This document shows positions 40,537 through 48,950 of a stretch of 64,000 bases of DNA, piece by piece. The first letter of the stretch is position 1, and every line of letters begins with the position of its first letter. The notes under the pieces are model-generated. The model was not told the DNA's origin. It saw nothing but the letters and a program-made list of their open reading frames with translations, and did no database searches. Made by a program: the position numbers and the translations under genes. Origin of the DNA: Lachnospiraceae bacterium (GTDB taxonomy: Bacteria; Bacillota; Clostridia; Lachnospirales; Lachnospiraceae); the NCBI GenBank assembly GCA_022792885.1, contig JAAWBX010000012.1:60849-124848 (forward strand), given 5' to 3'.

Positions 40537-41301
40537 TCAGTAGATCACGTCGATTCCCCGATGCTGGCAAAATTCGGTCCATTCATCGGAAAGAGGCCGG
40601 TCGGTGATGATGACGTCCACCTCCTCAAGGCCGTCGAAACGAATGTTGGCGCTTTCGTCGAACTTTGTGTGATCCATAATCAGGAAACGCTGCTGAGAAT
40701 GTTTCAACATACACTCCCGGACTTTGGCCTCGTTCAGGTGGTTGTCGGAAAGACCTTCGGCCAGCGTGGCCTTCGGGCAGCTGATAAAGGCCCGGTCCGC
40801 GTAATACGTGCTTAAGATATCCGTGGTGTGGTATCCCACGAAGGACGAGGTGCGGGTGCGGAAACTTCCGCCCAGACAGATCAGGTTGATGTTATTATTG
40901 GGCCCTGTACACAGGTTGCAGATCATCATGGAGTTGGTCACAAGCGTGATACTCAACTGGCTGTTCAGAACGAACTCGGCCAGGGTCAGGCAGGTCGTAC
41001 TGGAATCTAAAAAGATGACGTCGCTGTCTTGTATGTATTCCATGGCGAAACGGGCCATCCGGGTCTTCTCTTCCTGATAGAGAATCTTGCGGAGTGTGGA
41101 GGAATAAGTCTTGTCATACTTGTCGCCCAGATAGGCGCCGCCTCTCGTGCGGGTGAGCTTGCCGGCTGCTTCCAGTTCTTTTAAGTCGCGTCGGATCGTC
41201 TCCTCGCTGCAGTCTAAGAGATGGCTGAGAGCCGGGATAGAGAGACTGCCTCTTTTTTTCAGCTCCTGTTCGATGGTTGTAAAGCGCTCGATTTTTAACA
41301 T
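40537..41301 (-). CDS. DeoR-family transcriptional repressor
   Basis: 254 residues from ATG 41301 behind AAAGGCGG; the open frame upstream is not used. The DeoR helix-turn-helix (about 1-57) has IEQELKKRGSLSIPALSHLL and CSEETIRRDLKELEAAG. The sensor domain (about 75-235) has DVIFLDSSTTCLTLAEF and LICLGGSFRTRTSSFVG, the GG/phosphate site of the family. DeoR repressors respond to sugar phosphates. Its stop is seven bases from the end of the convergent isomerase gene, and its start is divergent from the kinase-aldolase operon, so it is well placed to control both. Confidence 0.92.
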   Translation of the reverse strand: MLKIERFTTIEQELKKRGSLSIPALSHLLDCSEETIRRDLKELEAAGKLTRTRGGAYLGDKYDKTYSSTLRKILYQEEKTRMARFAMEYIQDSDVIFLDSSTTCLTLAEFVLNSQLSITLVTNSMMICNLCTGPNNNINLICLGGSFRTRTSSFVGYHTTDILSTYYADRAFISCPKATLAEGLSDNHLNEAKVRECMLKHSQQRFLIMDHTKFDESANIRFDGLEEVDVIITDRPLSDEWTEFCQHRGIDVIY

Positions 41302-41313
41302 AGTGTTCCGCCT

Positions 41314-41342
41314 TTGTATCGTTGATCTCTTTAAATTATAGA
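41314..41342 (+). promoter_or_regulatory. Promoter of the kinase-isomerase-aldolase operon, overlapping the deoR promoter
   Basis: TTGTAT (41314-41319) and TATAGA (41337-41342) are 17 bases apart on the plus strand. The minus-strand -10 of deoR, TATAAT, occupies 41335-41340, so the two -10 boxes overlap and the promoters should exclude each other. Confidence 0.45.
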
Positions 41343-41417
41343 TGATTCTGCAAAAAAAACAATAAATTTTCACAAAAACCCAAAAAAAGAAAGATTTGAG
41401 GTAAGAAAGGAGCCTGC

Positions 41418-42623
41418 ATGTCGGAGTTTGATCAATTTTTTCTGATGAAGCCGGAGGATGTGAAGCGTTACACGGTAGAAGTGCTGCATTATTTCCAGCC
41501 GGACGACGAGATTTCATGCGTTGAGATCGGCGACGGCAACATCAATTATGTGTTTAAAGCCTGGACGGAGAAAGACGGCCGTTCGGTTATCGTGAAGCAG
41601 GCGGATAAACTGCTGCGGTCTTCGGGGCGTCCGCTGGATCTTTATCGGAACAAGATCGAGGCGAGGATTCTCGCTATGGAGGGGGAGATGGCTCCGGATT
41701 ATATCCCGGAAGTGTTTTATTACGACGAGACGATGGCGGCCTTGTCCATGGAAGACATCTCGGCTTATAAGAACCTGCGCAAGGAACTGAAAGAAAACCG
41801 GGTGTATCCGCATCTGGCGGAGAACCTTTCTTCGTTCTTGGCGGCTTCCCTGCTTCCGACGACGGACCTGGTGATGGACCGGCAGGAGAAGAAAAAGCTG
41901 ACGAAGTTTTTTACGAATCCGGAGCTCTGTGATATTACGGAGGATCTGGTTTTGACGGAGCCTTACTATAATTATAAAAACCGCAATATCGTTACGCCGG
42001 GGAACGAAGCGTTTGTCGAAGAATTTCTTTACGGAGACGAGAAGCTTCACGCGCAGGTAGGGATCTTGAGGGACCGTTTTATGAATTGCGCGCAGGCTTT
42101 GATCCACGGGGATCTTCATTCCGGTTCGATTTTCGCGAATGAGGACGGGATCAAGATTATCGACCCGGAATTTGCTTTTTACGGCCCTATGGGTTATGAT
42201 ATTGGAAATGTGATCGGCAATCTGTTTTTCGCCTGGGCCAACAAGGCTTATACCATGCCGGAGGCGGGGGAAGTGCAGACGGCGCTGGAGAGGACCATCC
42301 GGGAAACCTTCGATCGGACGAGAGAAAAACTGGAAGCCTGCTATGAGGAGAAGGTGACGTTTTCTCTGTATCGGACGGAAGGGTTTAAGCGGAGTTATCT
42401 GGACGGCGTCATGGCGGATTCTTTAGGATATGCCGGCACGGAGATCATCCGCCGGGTCGTGGGGGACGCGAAGGTGATGGAAGTGACGGAAGTGACGGAT
42501 CCGGCGAAAAAGATCCCGATGGAACGCGCGCTTATCAAGCTGGGGATCCGGCTGATTCTGGATCGTATCCGGATCGGAAGCGGCGCGGAGCTGACGGAGA
42601 TTTTCCGGCAGATCCTGGCATAA
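41418..42623 (+). CDS. MtnK-like 5-methylthioribose/5-deoxyribose kinase
   Basis: 401 residues behind AGAAAGGAG, the size of MtnK. Kinase-fold motifs are EIGDGNINYVFKAW (nucleotide loop), SVIVKQADKLL (Lys), the catalytic HGDLHSGSIF (His230 on), and IIDPEFAFYGPMGYDIGN. MtnK phosphorylates 5-methylthioribose on C1; closely related DrdK enzymes act on 5-deoxyribose. No downstream mtnBCDE genes of the full methionine salvage pathway are present, and a class II aldolase is. A dedicated C1 kinase for 5-modified ribose is therefore the best reading. Confidence 0.85.
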   Translation: MSEFDQFFLMKPEDVKRYTVEVLHYFQPDDEISCVEIGDGNINYVFKAWTEKDGRSVIVKQADKLLRSSGRPLDLYRNKIEARILAMEGEMAPDYIPEVFYYDETMAALSMEDISAYKNLRKELKENRVYPHLAENLSSFLAASLLPTTDLVMDRQEKKKLTKFFTNPELCDITEDLVLTEPYYNYKNRNIVTPGNEAFVEEFLYGDEKLHAQVGILRDRFMNCAQALIHGDLHSGSIFANEDGIKIIDPEFAFYGPMGYDIGNVIGNLFFAWANKAYTMPEAGEVQTALERTIRETFDRTREKLEACYEEKVTFSLYRTEGFKRSYLDGVMADSLGYAGTEIIRRVVGDAKVMEVTEVTDPAKKIPMERALIKLGIRLILDRIRIGSGAELTEIFRQILA

Positions 42624-42635
42624 GGAGGCATAATC

Positions 42636-43688
42636 ATGCAGCGTATGGATAATGACATGCCATTTCTGCTTCAATATGAGAATGTGGCGTGGTATGAGAA
42701 CGGAAAGGTAAGGATCCTGGATCGCCGGATCTACCCGACGGAGGTCAGTTTTGTCACCTGTACGTCCTATCGGGAAGTGGTTCAGGCGATCGCGGATATG
42801 GTAACGCAGAGCGCGGGGCCTTATACGGCCGTCGGGATGGGGATGGCTCTGGCGGCGTATGAATGTCGGGACAGGACGGGTGAAGAGCAGGCGGCTTTCT
42901 TAAAACAGGCGGCCTGGGATCTGGCCCACGCAAGGCCTACGACGGCAAACCGCTACGGGATCATCACGAACCACTGCGCCGAAGCCGCGGCACGGGCCAG
43001 GGAGGAAGGCAAAGACCCGATTGAGGCGATCGTGGAGGAGACGGTGGCGTCCTTAAACCGCCGCTATCATACCATGCAGATCGTGGGAGATCACCTGGCG
43101 GGACTGATTCCGGATAAGGGGACGATCTTAACGCAGTGCTTCGGGGAGACGATCATCGGCACCGTGATCCGGGCCGCGAAGAAGGCGAACAAAGAATTCC
43201 GCGTTTTCTGTGCGGAAACCAGGCCCTATTTACAGGGCGCCCGGCTGACTTCGAGCTGCTTTGCTCAGATGGGGCTGGACACGACGGTGATTTCGGACAA
43301 TATGGTGGCTTACAGCATGGAGCGTGAAGGGATCGATCTGTTCACCTCGGCGGCGGATTCCATTGCCAGGGATGGGCATATCGCCAACAAGATCGGCACG
43401 TTTCAGGCGGCTATTCTGGCAAAATATTTTGGCATTCCCTATTTTGTTACCGGGATTCCGGATGCGGACAAGAAGACGAAGGACGATATCGTCATTGAAA
43501 TGCGGGATCCTTCCCAGGTATTAAGCTATCGTGGGATTCACAATACGCTTCCGGAGGTAAAGGCGATTTATCCGTCGTTTGACGTCGTGCCCCCTCATCT
43601 GATTTCGGGGGTTGTGACGGATAAAGGCGTCTACAGCCCGTATGTGCTGAATCAGTATTTTGACACGGAAGTGAGAAATTTTTATTAA
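42636..43688 (+). CDS. MtnA/eIF2B-alpha-family 5-substituted ribose-1-phosphate isomerase, divergent
   Basis: 350 residues behind AAGGAGG. It has the family catalytic Cys in LTQCFGETIIGTVIRAA (Cys168), the substrate region AETRPYLQGARLTSS, the catalytic Asp in VISDNMVAYSM (Asp221), and SAADSIARDGHIANKIGTF. The loop after the Cys is several residues shorter than in MtnA, and the usual GADRI is SAADSI. It should convert an aldose 1-phosphate to a ribulose 1-phosphate. These differences suggest a subfamily apart from methionine-salvage MtnA, perhaps DrdI-like. Confidence 0.82.
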   Translation: MQRMDNDMPFLLQYENVAWYENGKVRILDRRIYPTEVSFVTCTSYREVVQAIADMVTQSAGPYTAVGMGMALAAYECRDRTGEEQAAFLKQAAWDLAHARPTTANRYGIITNHCAEAAARAREEGKDPIEAIVEETVASLNRRYHTMQIVGDHLAGLIPDKGTILTQCFGETIIGTVIRAAKKANKEFRVFCAETRPYLQGARLTSSCFAQMGLDTTVISDNMVAYSMEREGIDLFTSAADSIARDGHIANKIGTFQAAILAKYFGIPYFVTGIPDADKKTKDDIVIEMRDPSQVLSYRGIHNTLPEVKAIYPSFDVVPPHLISGVVTDKGVYSPYVLNQYFDTEVRNFY

Positions 43689-43700
43689 GGAGAGACGAAG

Positions 43701-44693
43701 ATGAAGATTTATGTGAGAGCACCCTACTCAGAAGATCGTCTGGCCGAGCTGAAGGAATGGTTCGACGAAGTTGTGTACGAACCCTGGACGGTTACGGGCG
43801 AGCGGTATTATGAGGATGAGATGCTGGAAAATCTGTTAAGGGTACGGCCGGACGCGTTGATTACGGAGCTGGATCGGGTGACGGAGAAGGTTTTGTCCGG
43901 ATATCCGAAGCTAAAATTCATCGGGGACTGCCGCGCGACGCCGGCGAATATTCAGGTGGATGCCTGCACGGCGGCCGGCGTACCGCTTCTGTGTACGCCG
44001 GGGCGCAATACCCAGGCGGTTGCAGAGATGGTTCTCGGGTTGATTCTTACATTTTTAAGAAATACATTGCCGGCGGTAGCCTGGGCAAAAGACGGGGAGT
44101 GGAAGCCCGGTACGACGCCCTACTATCTCTGGATGGGGAATGAACTTCAGGGAAAGAAAGTCGGCCTGGTCGGTTTCGGAGCGATCAGCCATGCGCTCTG
44201 TAAGCTGCTTTCCGGGTTCGAGTGTGAGATTTCTTTCTACGATCCGTTTGTGCCGGAATCTCAGGGAGCATATCGGAAGTGCAGCCTGGAAGAGATTTTC
44301 GCGGAAAGCGACATCGTTTCCCTGCATCTGCCGGTGACGGATGAGACAAAGGGAATGATCACGGAAGAGCTGCTGCGGACGATGAAGCCCTCGGCGGTAT
44401 TCGTCAACGCGGCGCGGTCGGCGGTAGTCGATTATAAGGGCTTGCGGCATGTGCTGGAAGATAAAGCGATCCGCGGCGCGATCCTGGATGTGCTGGATAC
44501 GGAACCGCCGGAGGAGGAGAACGATCTGGCGCTGATCCAGTGTCCGAACGTGCTTCTGACTCCGCATATCTGCGGTTCCACCTACGAAGTTACCAACCAT
44601 CAGGCGGATATCATGAATGAGCGGATTAAAAAACTTCTGGCAAAAGAAGCGCCGGAGAAAATCGTGTACAATCGGTCGGTGCTGAAGGGATGA
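43701..44693 (+). CDS. D-isomer-specific 2-hydroxyacid dehydrogenase
   Basis: 330 residues behind AAGGAGAG. The cofactor loop is GLVGFGAISHALCKLL, in which the third Gly of GxGxxG is Ser. Catalytic residues are present in NAARSAVVDYKG (Arg), LDVLDTEPPEEEND (Glu) and LLTPHICGSTYEV (His). Members interconvert 2-keto and 2-hydroxy acids. In the pathway it could handle an acid formed from the aldehyde or from the sugar itself, but nothing in the sequence names the substrate. It is only distantly similar to the enzyme at 30331. Confidence 0.86.
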   Translation: MKIYVRAPYSEDRLAELKEWFDEVVYEPWTVTGERYYEDEMLENLLRVRPDALITELDRVTEKVLSGYPKLKFIGDCRATPANIQVDACTAAGVPLLCTPGRNTQAVAEMVLGLILTFLRNTLPAVAWAKDGEWKPGTTPYYLWMGNELQGKKVGLVGFGAISHALCKLLSGFECEISFYDPFVPESQGAYRKCSLEEIFAESDIVSLHLPVTDETKGMITEELLRTMKPSAVFVNAARSAVVDYKGLRHVLEDKAIRGAILDVLDTEPPEEENDLALIQCPNVLLTPHICGSTYEVTNHQADIMNERIKKLLAKEAPEKIVYNRSVLKG

Positions 44694-44706
44694 GCGGGGT
44701 GAGAAC

Positions 44707-46152
44707 GTGAGCCGGTATTATTTGATCGTGGATCTGGGAACCGGGAACTCCCGCGTGATCCTGGCTTCCTCGGAGGGCGAGCTTTTGGGCTCCCGCACAT
44801 TTACCAACCGGTATTATCGGGATGATCTTTATGAGGACGCCCAGTATTTTAAACCGGAGGAATGGCAGGAGAAGATTTTAAACGGCTGCCGGGAACTGTG
44901 CCGGGAGTTTCCGGATATTGTCATTGACGGGGTTACGTCCGCCGGCGCCAGGCAGAGTTTCGTGCTGTTTGACCGTGAGGGAAAGGCGTTTCTGGGACTT
45001 CCGAATATCGACAACCGGGGCCGGGCTTATATGGATGAGATTCCGGATTCGCAGGCCCTCTATCGGATTTCCGGCAAATGGGTGACGGAAGACGTGGGGG
45101 CGGCGAAGCTTTACGGTTTTCGGAAGAAATATCCGAAGGAATATGAAAGGATCGGCAGCTTTACCAGTATCAGCGAGTGGATCGCGGCGATTTTTACCGG
45201 GAGGATTCTGATCGAGCCCTCTCAGGCATGCGAGAGCCAGCTTTACGACCTGCGCAAGAAAGGCTGGTCGGACTGGGCGGCGAAATGTTATCGGATCGAT
45301 AAGGGGATCCTGCCGGGCTTCTGCCGGGCGGGGGAGACGGTGGGGAGGATCCTGCCCGTATACCGCGAAGCGTTTCATATGAAGGAGGAAGCGATCTTTG
45401 TGGCGGGCGGGGCCGATACCCAGGCGGCCGTTTTGCAGACCGGGCTGAAAGAGGGCGAGATCGCGGTGGTTTCCGGGACGACGACGCCGGCTGTAGCCCG
45501 CGTGCCGCAGCCGCTGTACGAAGCGGGCCAGGCGGTGTGGGTGGACGCCGATTTGAAAGGGGATTCGTTTCTGGTCGAGATGAACCCGGGAGTGACCGGT
45601 TTAAATTATCAGAGGGCCAAAACGTTGCTTTTACCGGATTGGTCTTACGATTCTCTGGAGGCGGCCTATGAAGAGAAGACGAGTTTTGCCTGCACGACTT
45701 CTTTTACGTCCCTTTTGTTCTACCGGCAGAAATCCCTGCGAAACGGAGGCTTTTTTATGCGGTCGCCTCTGGAACCGACGGCGGACCGGGTGGATATGCT
45801 CTGGGCGGTTTTGGGCGACATTGCCTGCGCGACCTGGGAGCAGATGCGGCGTCTTTGCGATCTGACCGATAATCGGGATGCATATTTCCTGGGCTGCGGC
45901 GGGGGGTTCCGCTCCCGTACGCTTTGCAAAATGCTGGCGTCCTTAAGCGGAAGGGAACTCAGGATCTACTCCGGTTTTGAACAGGCGACGGCGCAGGGAC
46001 TTATCGCTCTGTGCAACAGGGCGTTTGGGAATGAGACGATAAAAAGAAAAAACGCGGCCGCGATTTTCGTGCCGGAGACAGAGAATCTGATACATGAATA
46101 CTATCCGGTCTGGCTTGAGAACCGGAACCGGGCGAATCAGTTGGAGAGATAA
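44707..46152 (+). CDS. FGGY-family carbohydrate kinase
   Basis: 481 residues from a GTG start. FGGY_N begins YLIVDLGTGNSRVILAS with a second element DGVTSAGARQSFVLFD. FGGY_C has FVAGGADTQAAVLQTGL, VVSGTTTPAVARVPQ and the adenosine site FLGCGGGFRSRTLCKMLAS. Among known kinases the pattern is nearest to the LsrK-like (AI-2 kinase) branch, not to xylulokinase, but this is a by-eye judgement. It may phosphorylate a ketopentose or deoxyketose to feed the aldolase or the transketolase. Two sugar kinases in one operon suggest two entry substrates. Confidence 0.82.
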   Translation: MSRYYLIVDLGTGNSRVILASSEGELLGSRTFTNRYYRDDLYEDAQYFKPEEWQEKILNGCRELCREFPDIVIDGVTSAGARQSFVLFDREGKAFLGLPNIDNRGRAYMDEIPDSQALYRISGKWVTEDVGAAKLYGFRKKYPKEYERIGSFTSISEWIAAIFTGRILIEPSQACESQLYDLRKKGWSDWAAKCYRIDKGILPGFCRAGETVGRILPVYREAFHMKEEAIFVAGGADTQAAVLQTGLKEGEIAVVSGTTTPAVARVPQPLYEAGQAVWVDADLKGDSFLVEMNPGVTGLNYQRAKTLLLPDWSYDSLEAAYEEKTSFACTTSFTSLLFYRQKSLRNGGFFMRSPLEPTADRVDMLWAVLGDIACATWEQMRRLCDLTDNRDAYFLGCGGGFRSRTLCKMLASLSGRELRIYSGFEQATAQGLIALCNRAFGNETIKRKNAAAIFVPETENLIHEYYPVWLENRNRANQLER

Positions 46153-46177
46153 TCAAAGAAAAAGGAGGATTTATATC

Positions 46178-46843
46178 ATGTTGTTGCAGGAAGAGAGAGA
46201 GCTGGTAGTAGAGTACGGGAAGAAAATGAGCGCGGATCGTCTGAGCGCGGGCACCAGCGGCAATATCAGTATTTATAATGCGGAGAAAGGTCTGATGGTG
46301 ATCAGCCCTTCGGGAATGGATTATTTCCTGACGACGCCGGAGGATATCGTGGTGACGGATCTGGAGGCGAATATTGTGGAGGGGAACCGCAAGCCTTCCA
46401 GCGAATGGGCGCTTCATACTTATTTTTATAAGAAGAAACCCGAAGCCCGTTCCGTGGTACATACGCATTCCATGTATTGTACGACGTTTGCCGTTTTGGG
46501 ACAGCCGGTGCGCGCCGTGCATTACGTGATCGGGGACGCCGGGGTGGCGGAAGTTCCCTGTATTCCCTATTATACGTTCGGGACAACGGAGCTGGCCGAG
46601 GCCGCCGTGGCGGTTTGCGACAAGAGCGACGCGGTTTTGCTGGGCAATCACGGTCTGGTAGTCTGCGGTAAGGATATCAAGAGCGCTTACGGGCTGGCGA
46701 AGAATATGGAGTATATCGCGGAACTTCAGTATCGGGCGATGTGCATCGGGAAGCCGAACGTGTTAAGCGACGCGGATATGGATGTCGTGATAGAGAAATT
46801 CAAGTCCTACGGCCAGCCGGGCAGCGGCAAGAAAGGTTATTAA
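46178..46843 (+). CDS. Class II aldolase/adducin-family sugar-phosphate aldolase (FucA/DrdA-like)
   Basis: 221 residues from ATG 46178 behind AAAGGAGG. Family motifs are LSAGTSGNISIYN (phosphate loop), SSEWALHTYFY (Glu), the zinc pair in SVVHTHSMYCT and the third His in LLGNHGLVVCG. FucA-type enzymes split ketose 1-phosphates into DHAP and an aldehyde. After the MtnK-like and MtnA-like enzymes, this one would release DHAP plus acetaldehyde (from 5-deoxyribose) or a methylthio-aldehyde. It is the last gene of the operon, followed by a terminator. Confidence 0.88.
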   Translation: MLLQEERELVVEYGKKMSADRLSAGTSGNISIYNAEKGLMVISPSGMDYFLTTPEDIVVTDLEANIVEGNRKPSSEWALHTYFYKKKPEARSVVHTHSMYCTTFAVLGQPVRAVHYVIGDAGVAEVPCIPYYTFGTTELAEAAVAVCDKSDAVLLGNHGLVVCGKDIKSAYGLAKNMEYIAELQYRAMCIGKPNVLSDADMDVVIEKFKSYGQPGSGKKGY

Positions 46844-46864
46844 AAGATACGGAAGAGAAGAAAG

Positions 46865-46898
46865 AGGCGGGTTTCCCCGGAAGGGGGCCTGCCTTTTT
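46865..46898 (+). terminator. Rho-independent terminator after the aldolase
   Basis: AGGCGGG pairs with GCCTGCCT through an inner CCCC/GGGG stem (46865-46893), followed by TTTTTAG. Confidence 0.8.
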
Positions 46899-46945
46899 AG
46901 TTTGCTTTTGCGGGCGGCGAAAAAAATTCCGGACAGGCTCCCGTT

Positions 46946-46979
46946 TTCGACAGCTTTTGCGGGAACCTCCCGATATAAT
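46946..46979 (+). promoter_or_regulatory. Spo0A-type promoter of spoIIE
   Basis: TTCGACA (46946-46952) is the exact reverse complement of the Spo0A box TGTCGAA. A TATAAT -10 box lies at 46974-46979. The -35-like TCGACA is 21 bases from the -10, the long spacing known for Spo0A-activated sigma-A promoters in Bacillus. Confidence 0.65.
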
Positions 46980-47013
46980 AGGCGTGTACCCTGCTCAAAA
47001 AGGAGGACGTGAT

Positions 47014-48858
47014 ATGAATGGACGGAAAAATGTTGTCTGGCTGATAAAGGCCGGTCTGATTGTGACGGTCGGGATTTTTGCCGCGAGAATGATGAATCGG
47101 AGCGTTTTGGCGCTTTCGCTGATCGTGACTCTTCTGTATTTTGCTACCTTGTATCTGGGATATCGATACGGCTCCGGACCCGGGGCCATCGCCGGTATGG
47201 CCTGCGGGATTTTAGAGACGATGCAGACCGGGAATATGGCGGCTCTCGGGATGTTCTGTCTGATCGGAGCCCTGGCCGGGATCTTCCGGAGTTTGAGCCG
47301 GCTGGCCAGCGCGCTGGCGTTTGCCGCTGGCGCTTTGGGGGTAGGAATTATTTACGCCCCGGAACTGATACGGAGCCATTCGCTGGAGCTGATCGCGGCG
47401 ACGGTGGTTTTTATGATTCTGCCCGGGGCCCTGACGGTTCGGGAAATCGAGCGGAGTTCTACGCCGGAGGACAAATACGCGGCGCCTCTGGAAAACCCCT
47501 GGGTGGACAGGCTGTGCGCCATGGCGGATTCCCTCGGTCAGGTGGCGAGAACGTTTGAAGCCTGTAAGGAAGATAATATTCCGCTTTCCCGAAACGCCGT
47601 CGTGCATGTTTTTGAGGAGGCGGCGCAGGAGGTCTGCGGGGAGTGCCGCGAATGCGGCATGGGGCGTATCTGCGAGCAGGATAATCAATACTATGTGTAT
47701 TACTTTTTACATATTTTTGAACAGAACGGACTGATTGAGGAGGAGAGGATGCCCCGTCTGTTTTTGGACACCTGTCCGAAACGGGAAGCGTATCTGGAAC
47801 GGCTGAACGAGGGGTTGGGCCGTTTAAAGAGTCAGGATAGCTGGGAAGGACGTTTTCTGGAGAGCCGGCAGGCGGTAGCCTCTCAGTTTAAGGAAATCGG
47901 AGATATTCTTCAGGAATTTACGGAGGAGCTGGTGTCTACGACGGACATTACGGAGCAGTTGGAAGCTTCTTTAAGCGCCGCGCTGAAAAACCGGCATATC
48001 CAGGCGGAGAATATGTTGATTTTAGAGCATGGAAACCGGACGCAGGAAGCGGTTCTGGCCGTTTGTACGGATAACGGCTGCCGGATCGCCACGAGGGAGC
48101 TGGCGGACGTGGTGGGAAAAAGCATGAAGAGGCGTTTTCGTCCGTCTAAAGAGAGCCGCACCGTGATCGGGCCGGAAATCTGTCAGGTCAAACTGGTGGA
48201 GGACACCCGATTTATGATGCTTCACGGCGTGGCCCGGGCGGTGAAAACCGGGGAGAGTACATCCGGGGATCAGTTCGCGTTTCAGAAAATACCGGACGGC
48301 CGGATGCTGTTGTGCTTATCCGACGGCATGGGCTCCGGACCGGCGGCGGCTTTGGAGAGCGAGACGGCGATCGAACTGGCCGAGCAGCTTTTGGGCGCCG
48401 GTTTTTCGCCGGAGCGCTCGGTACAGCTGATCAATTCGGTGCTTCTTATGAAAAGCCGGGAGCAGACGCCCACAACGCTGGACGTAGGCGTGGTGAATTT
48501 GTATACCGGCGATTGCCATATGGTAAAACTGGGGGCCGCTGCGACCTTCCGTAAAAGAGGAAACCGGGTCGAGACGATCGGGGCGGAGAATCTGCCGGTG
48601 GGAATCGTGACGGAGATCGAGGTTACGAACCAGGAGACCTCTTTGCAGGACGGAGATTGGCTGATTATGGTGACGGACGGGGTTTTGGACGCGCTGCCCG
48701 GGCTGGACAAGGAGGCCGTTATGGAGGAGGTCATTCTGCGCAGCGCTTCCCGCAACCCGAAGGATTTTGCGGAGCGGATCCTCCGGGAAGCGGCGGGGGA
48801 GGTCGATACGATCCGGGACGACATGACCGTACTGGCGGCGGGAATATGGGCAAAATAA
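47014..48858 (+). CDS. spoIIE: Stage II sporulation protein E, short form
   Basis: 614 residues from ATG 47014 behind AAAAAGGAGG. The N-terminal part has about five or six membrane helices (roughly 7-145), about half of the ten in B. subtilis SpoIIE. A central region follows (about 150-390) with a Cys cluster CGECRECGMGRIC. The PP2C-type phosphatase domain (about 395-614) has LLCLSDGMGSGPAAALES and a C-terminal DDMTVLAAGIW. SpoIIE dephosphorylates SpoIIAA to release sigma-F in the forespore. Missing helices suggest a reduced membrane/FtsZ-binding part. Confidence 0.93.
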   Translation: MNGRKNVVWLIKAGLIVTVGIFAARMMNRSVLALSLIVTLLYFATLYLGYRYGSGPGAIAGMACGILETMQTGNMAALGMFCLIGALAGIFRSLSRLASALAFAAGALGVGIIYAPELIRSHSLELIAATVVFMILPGALTVREIERSSTPEDKYAAPLENPWVDRLCAMADSLGQVARTFEACKEDNIPLSRNAVVHVFEEAAQEVCGECRECGMGRICEQDNQYYVYYFLHIFEQNGLIEEERMPRLFLDTCPKREAYLERLNEGLGRLKSQDSWEGRFLESRQAVASQFKEIGDILQEFTEELVSTTDITEQLEASLSAALKNRHIQAENMLILEHGNRTQEAVLAVCTDNGCRIATRELADVVGKSMKRRFRPSKESRTVIGPEICQVKLVEDTRFMMLHGVARAVKTGESTSGDQFAFQKIPDGRMLLCLSDGMGSGPAAALESETAIELAEQLLGAGFSPERSVQLINSVLLMKSREQTPTTLDVGVVNLYTGDCHMVKLGAAATFRKRGNRVETIGAENLPVGIVTEIEVTNQETSLQDGDWLIMVTDGVLDALPGLDKEAVMEEVILRSASRNPKDFAERILREAAGEVDTIRDDMTVLAAGIWAK

Positions 48859-48889
48859 GGGAGGCCGCGTTTTCGCGTATTTGAAAAAT

Positions 48890-48918
48890 TTGACTTTGGG
48901 CCGGGTTTTGGGTATACT
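48890..48918 (+). promoter_or_regulatory. Sigma-A promoter for tilS-hpt-ftsH
   Basis: TTGACT (48890-48895) and TATACT (48913-48918) have a 17-base spacer. Confidence 0.7.
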
Positions 48919-48950
48919 GTCATTGGCAATCTCGGCCGGAGGTACAGCGG

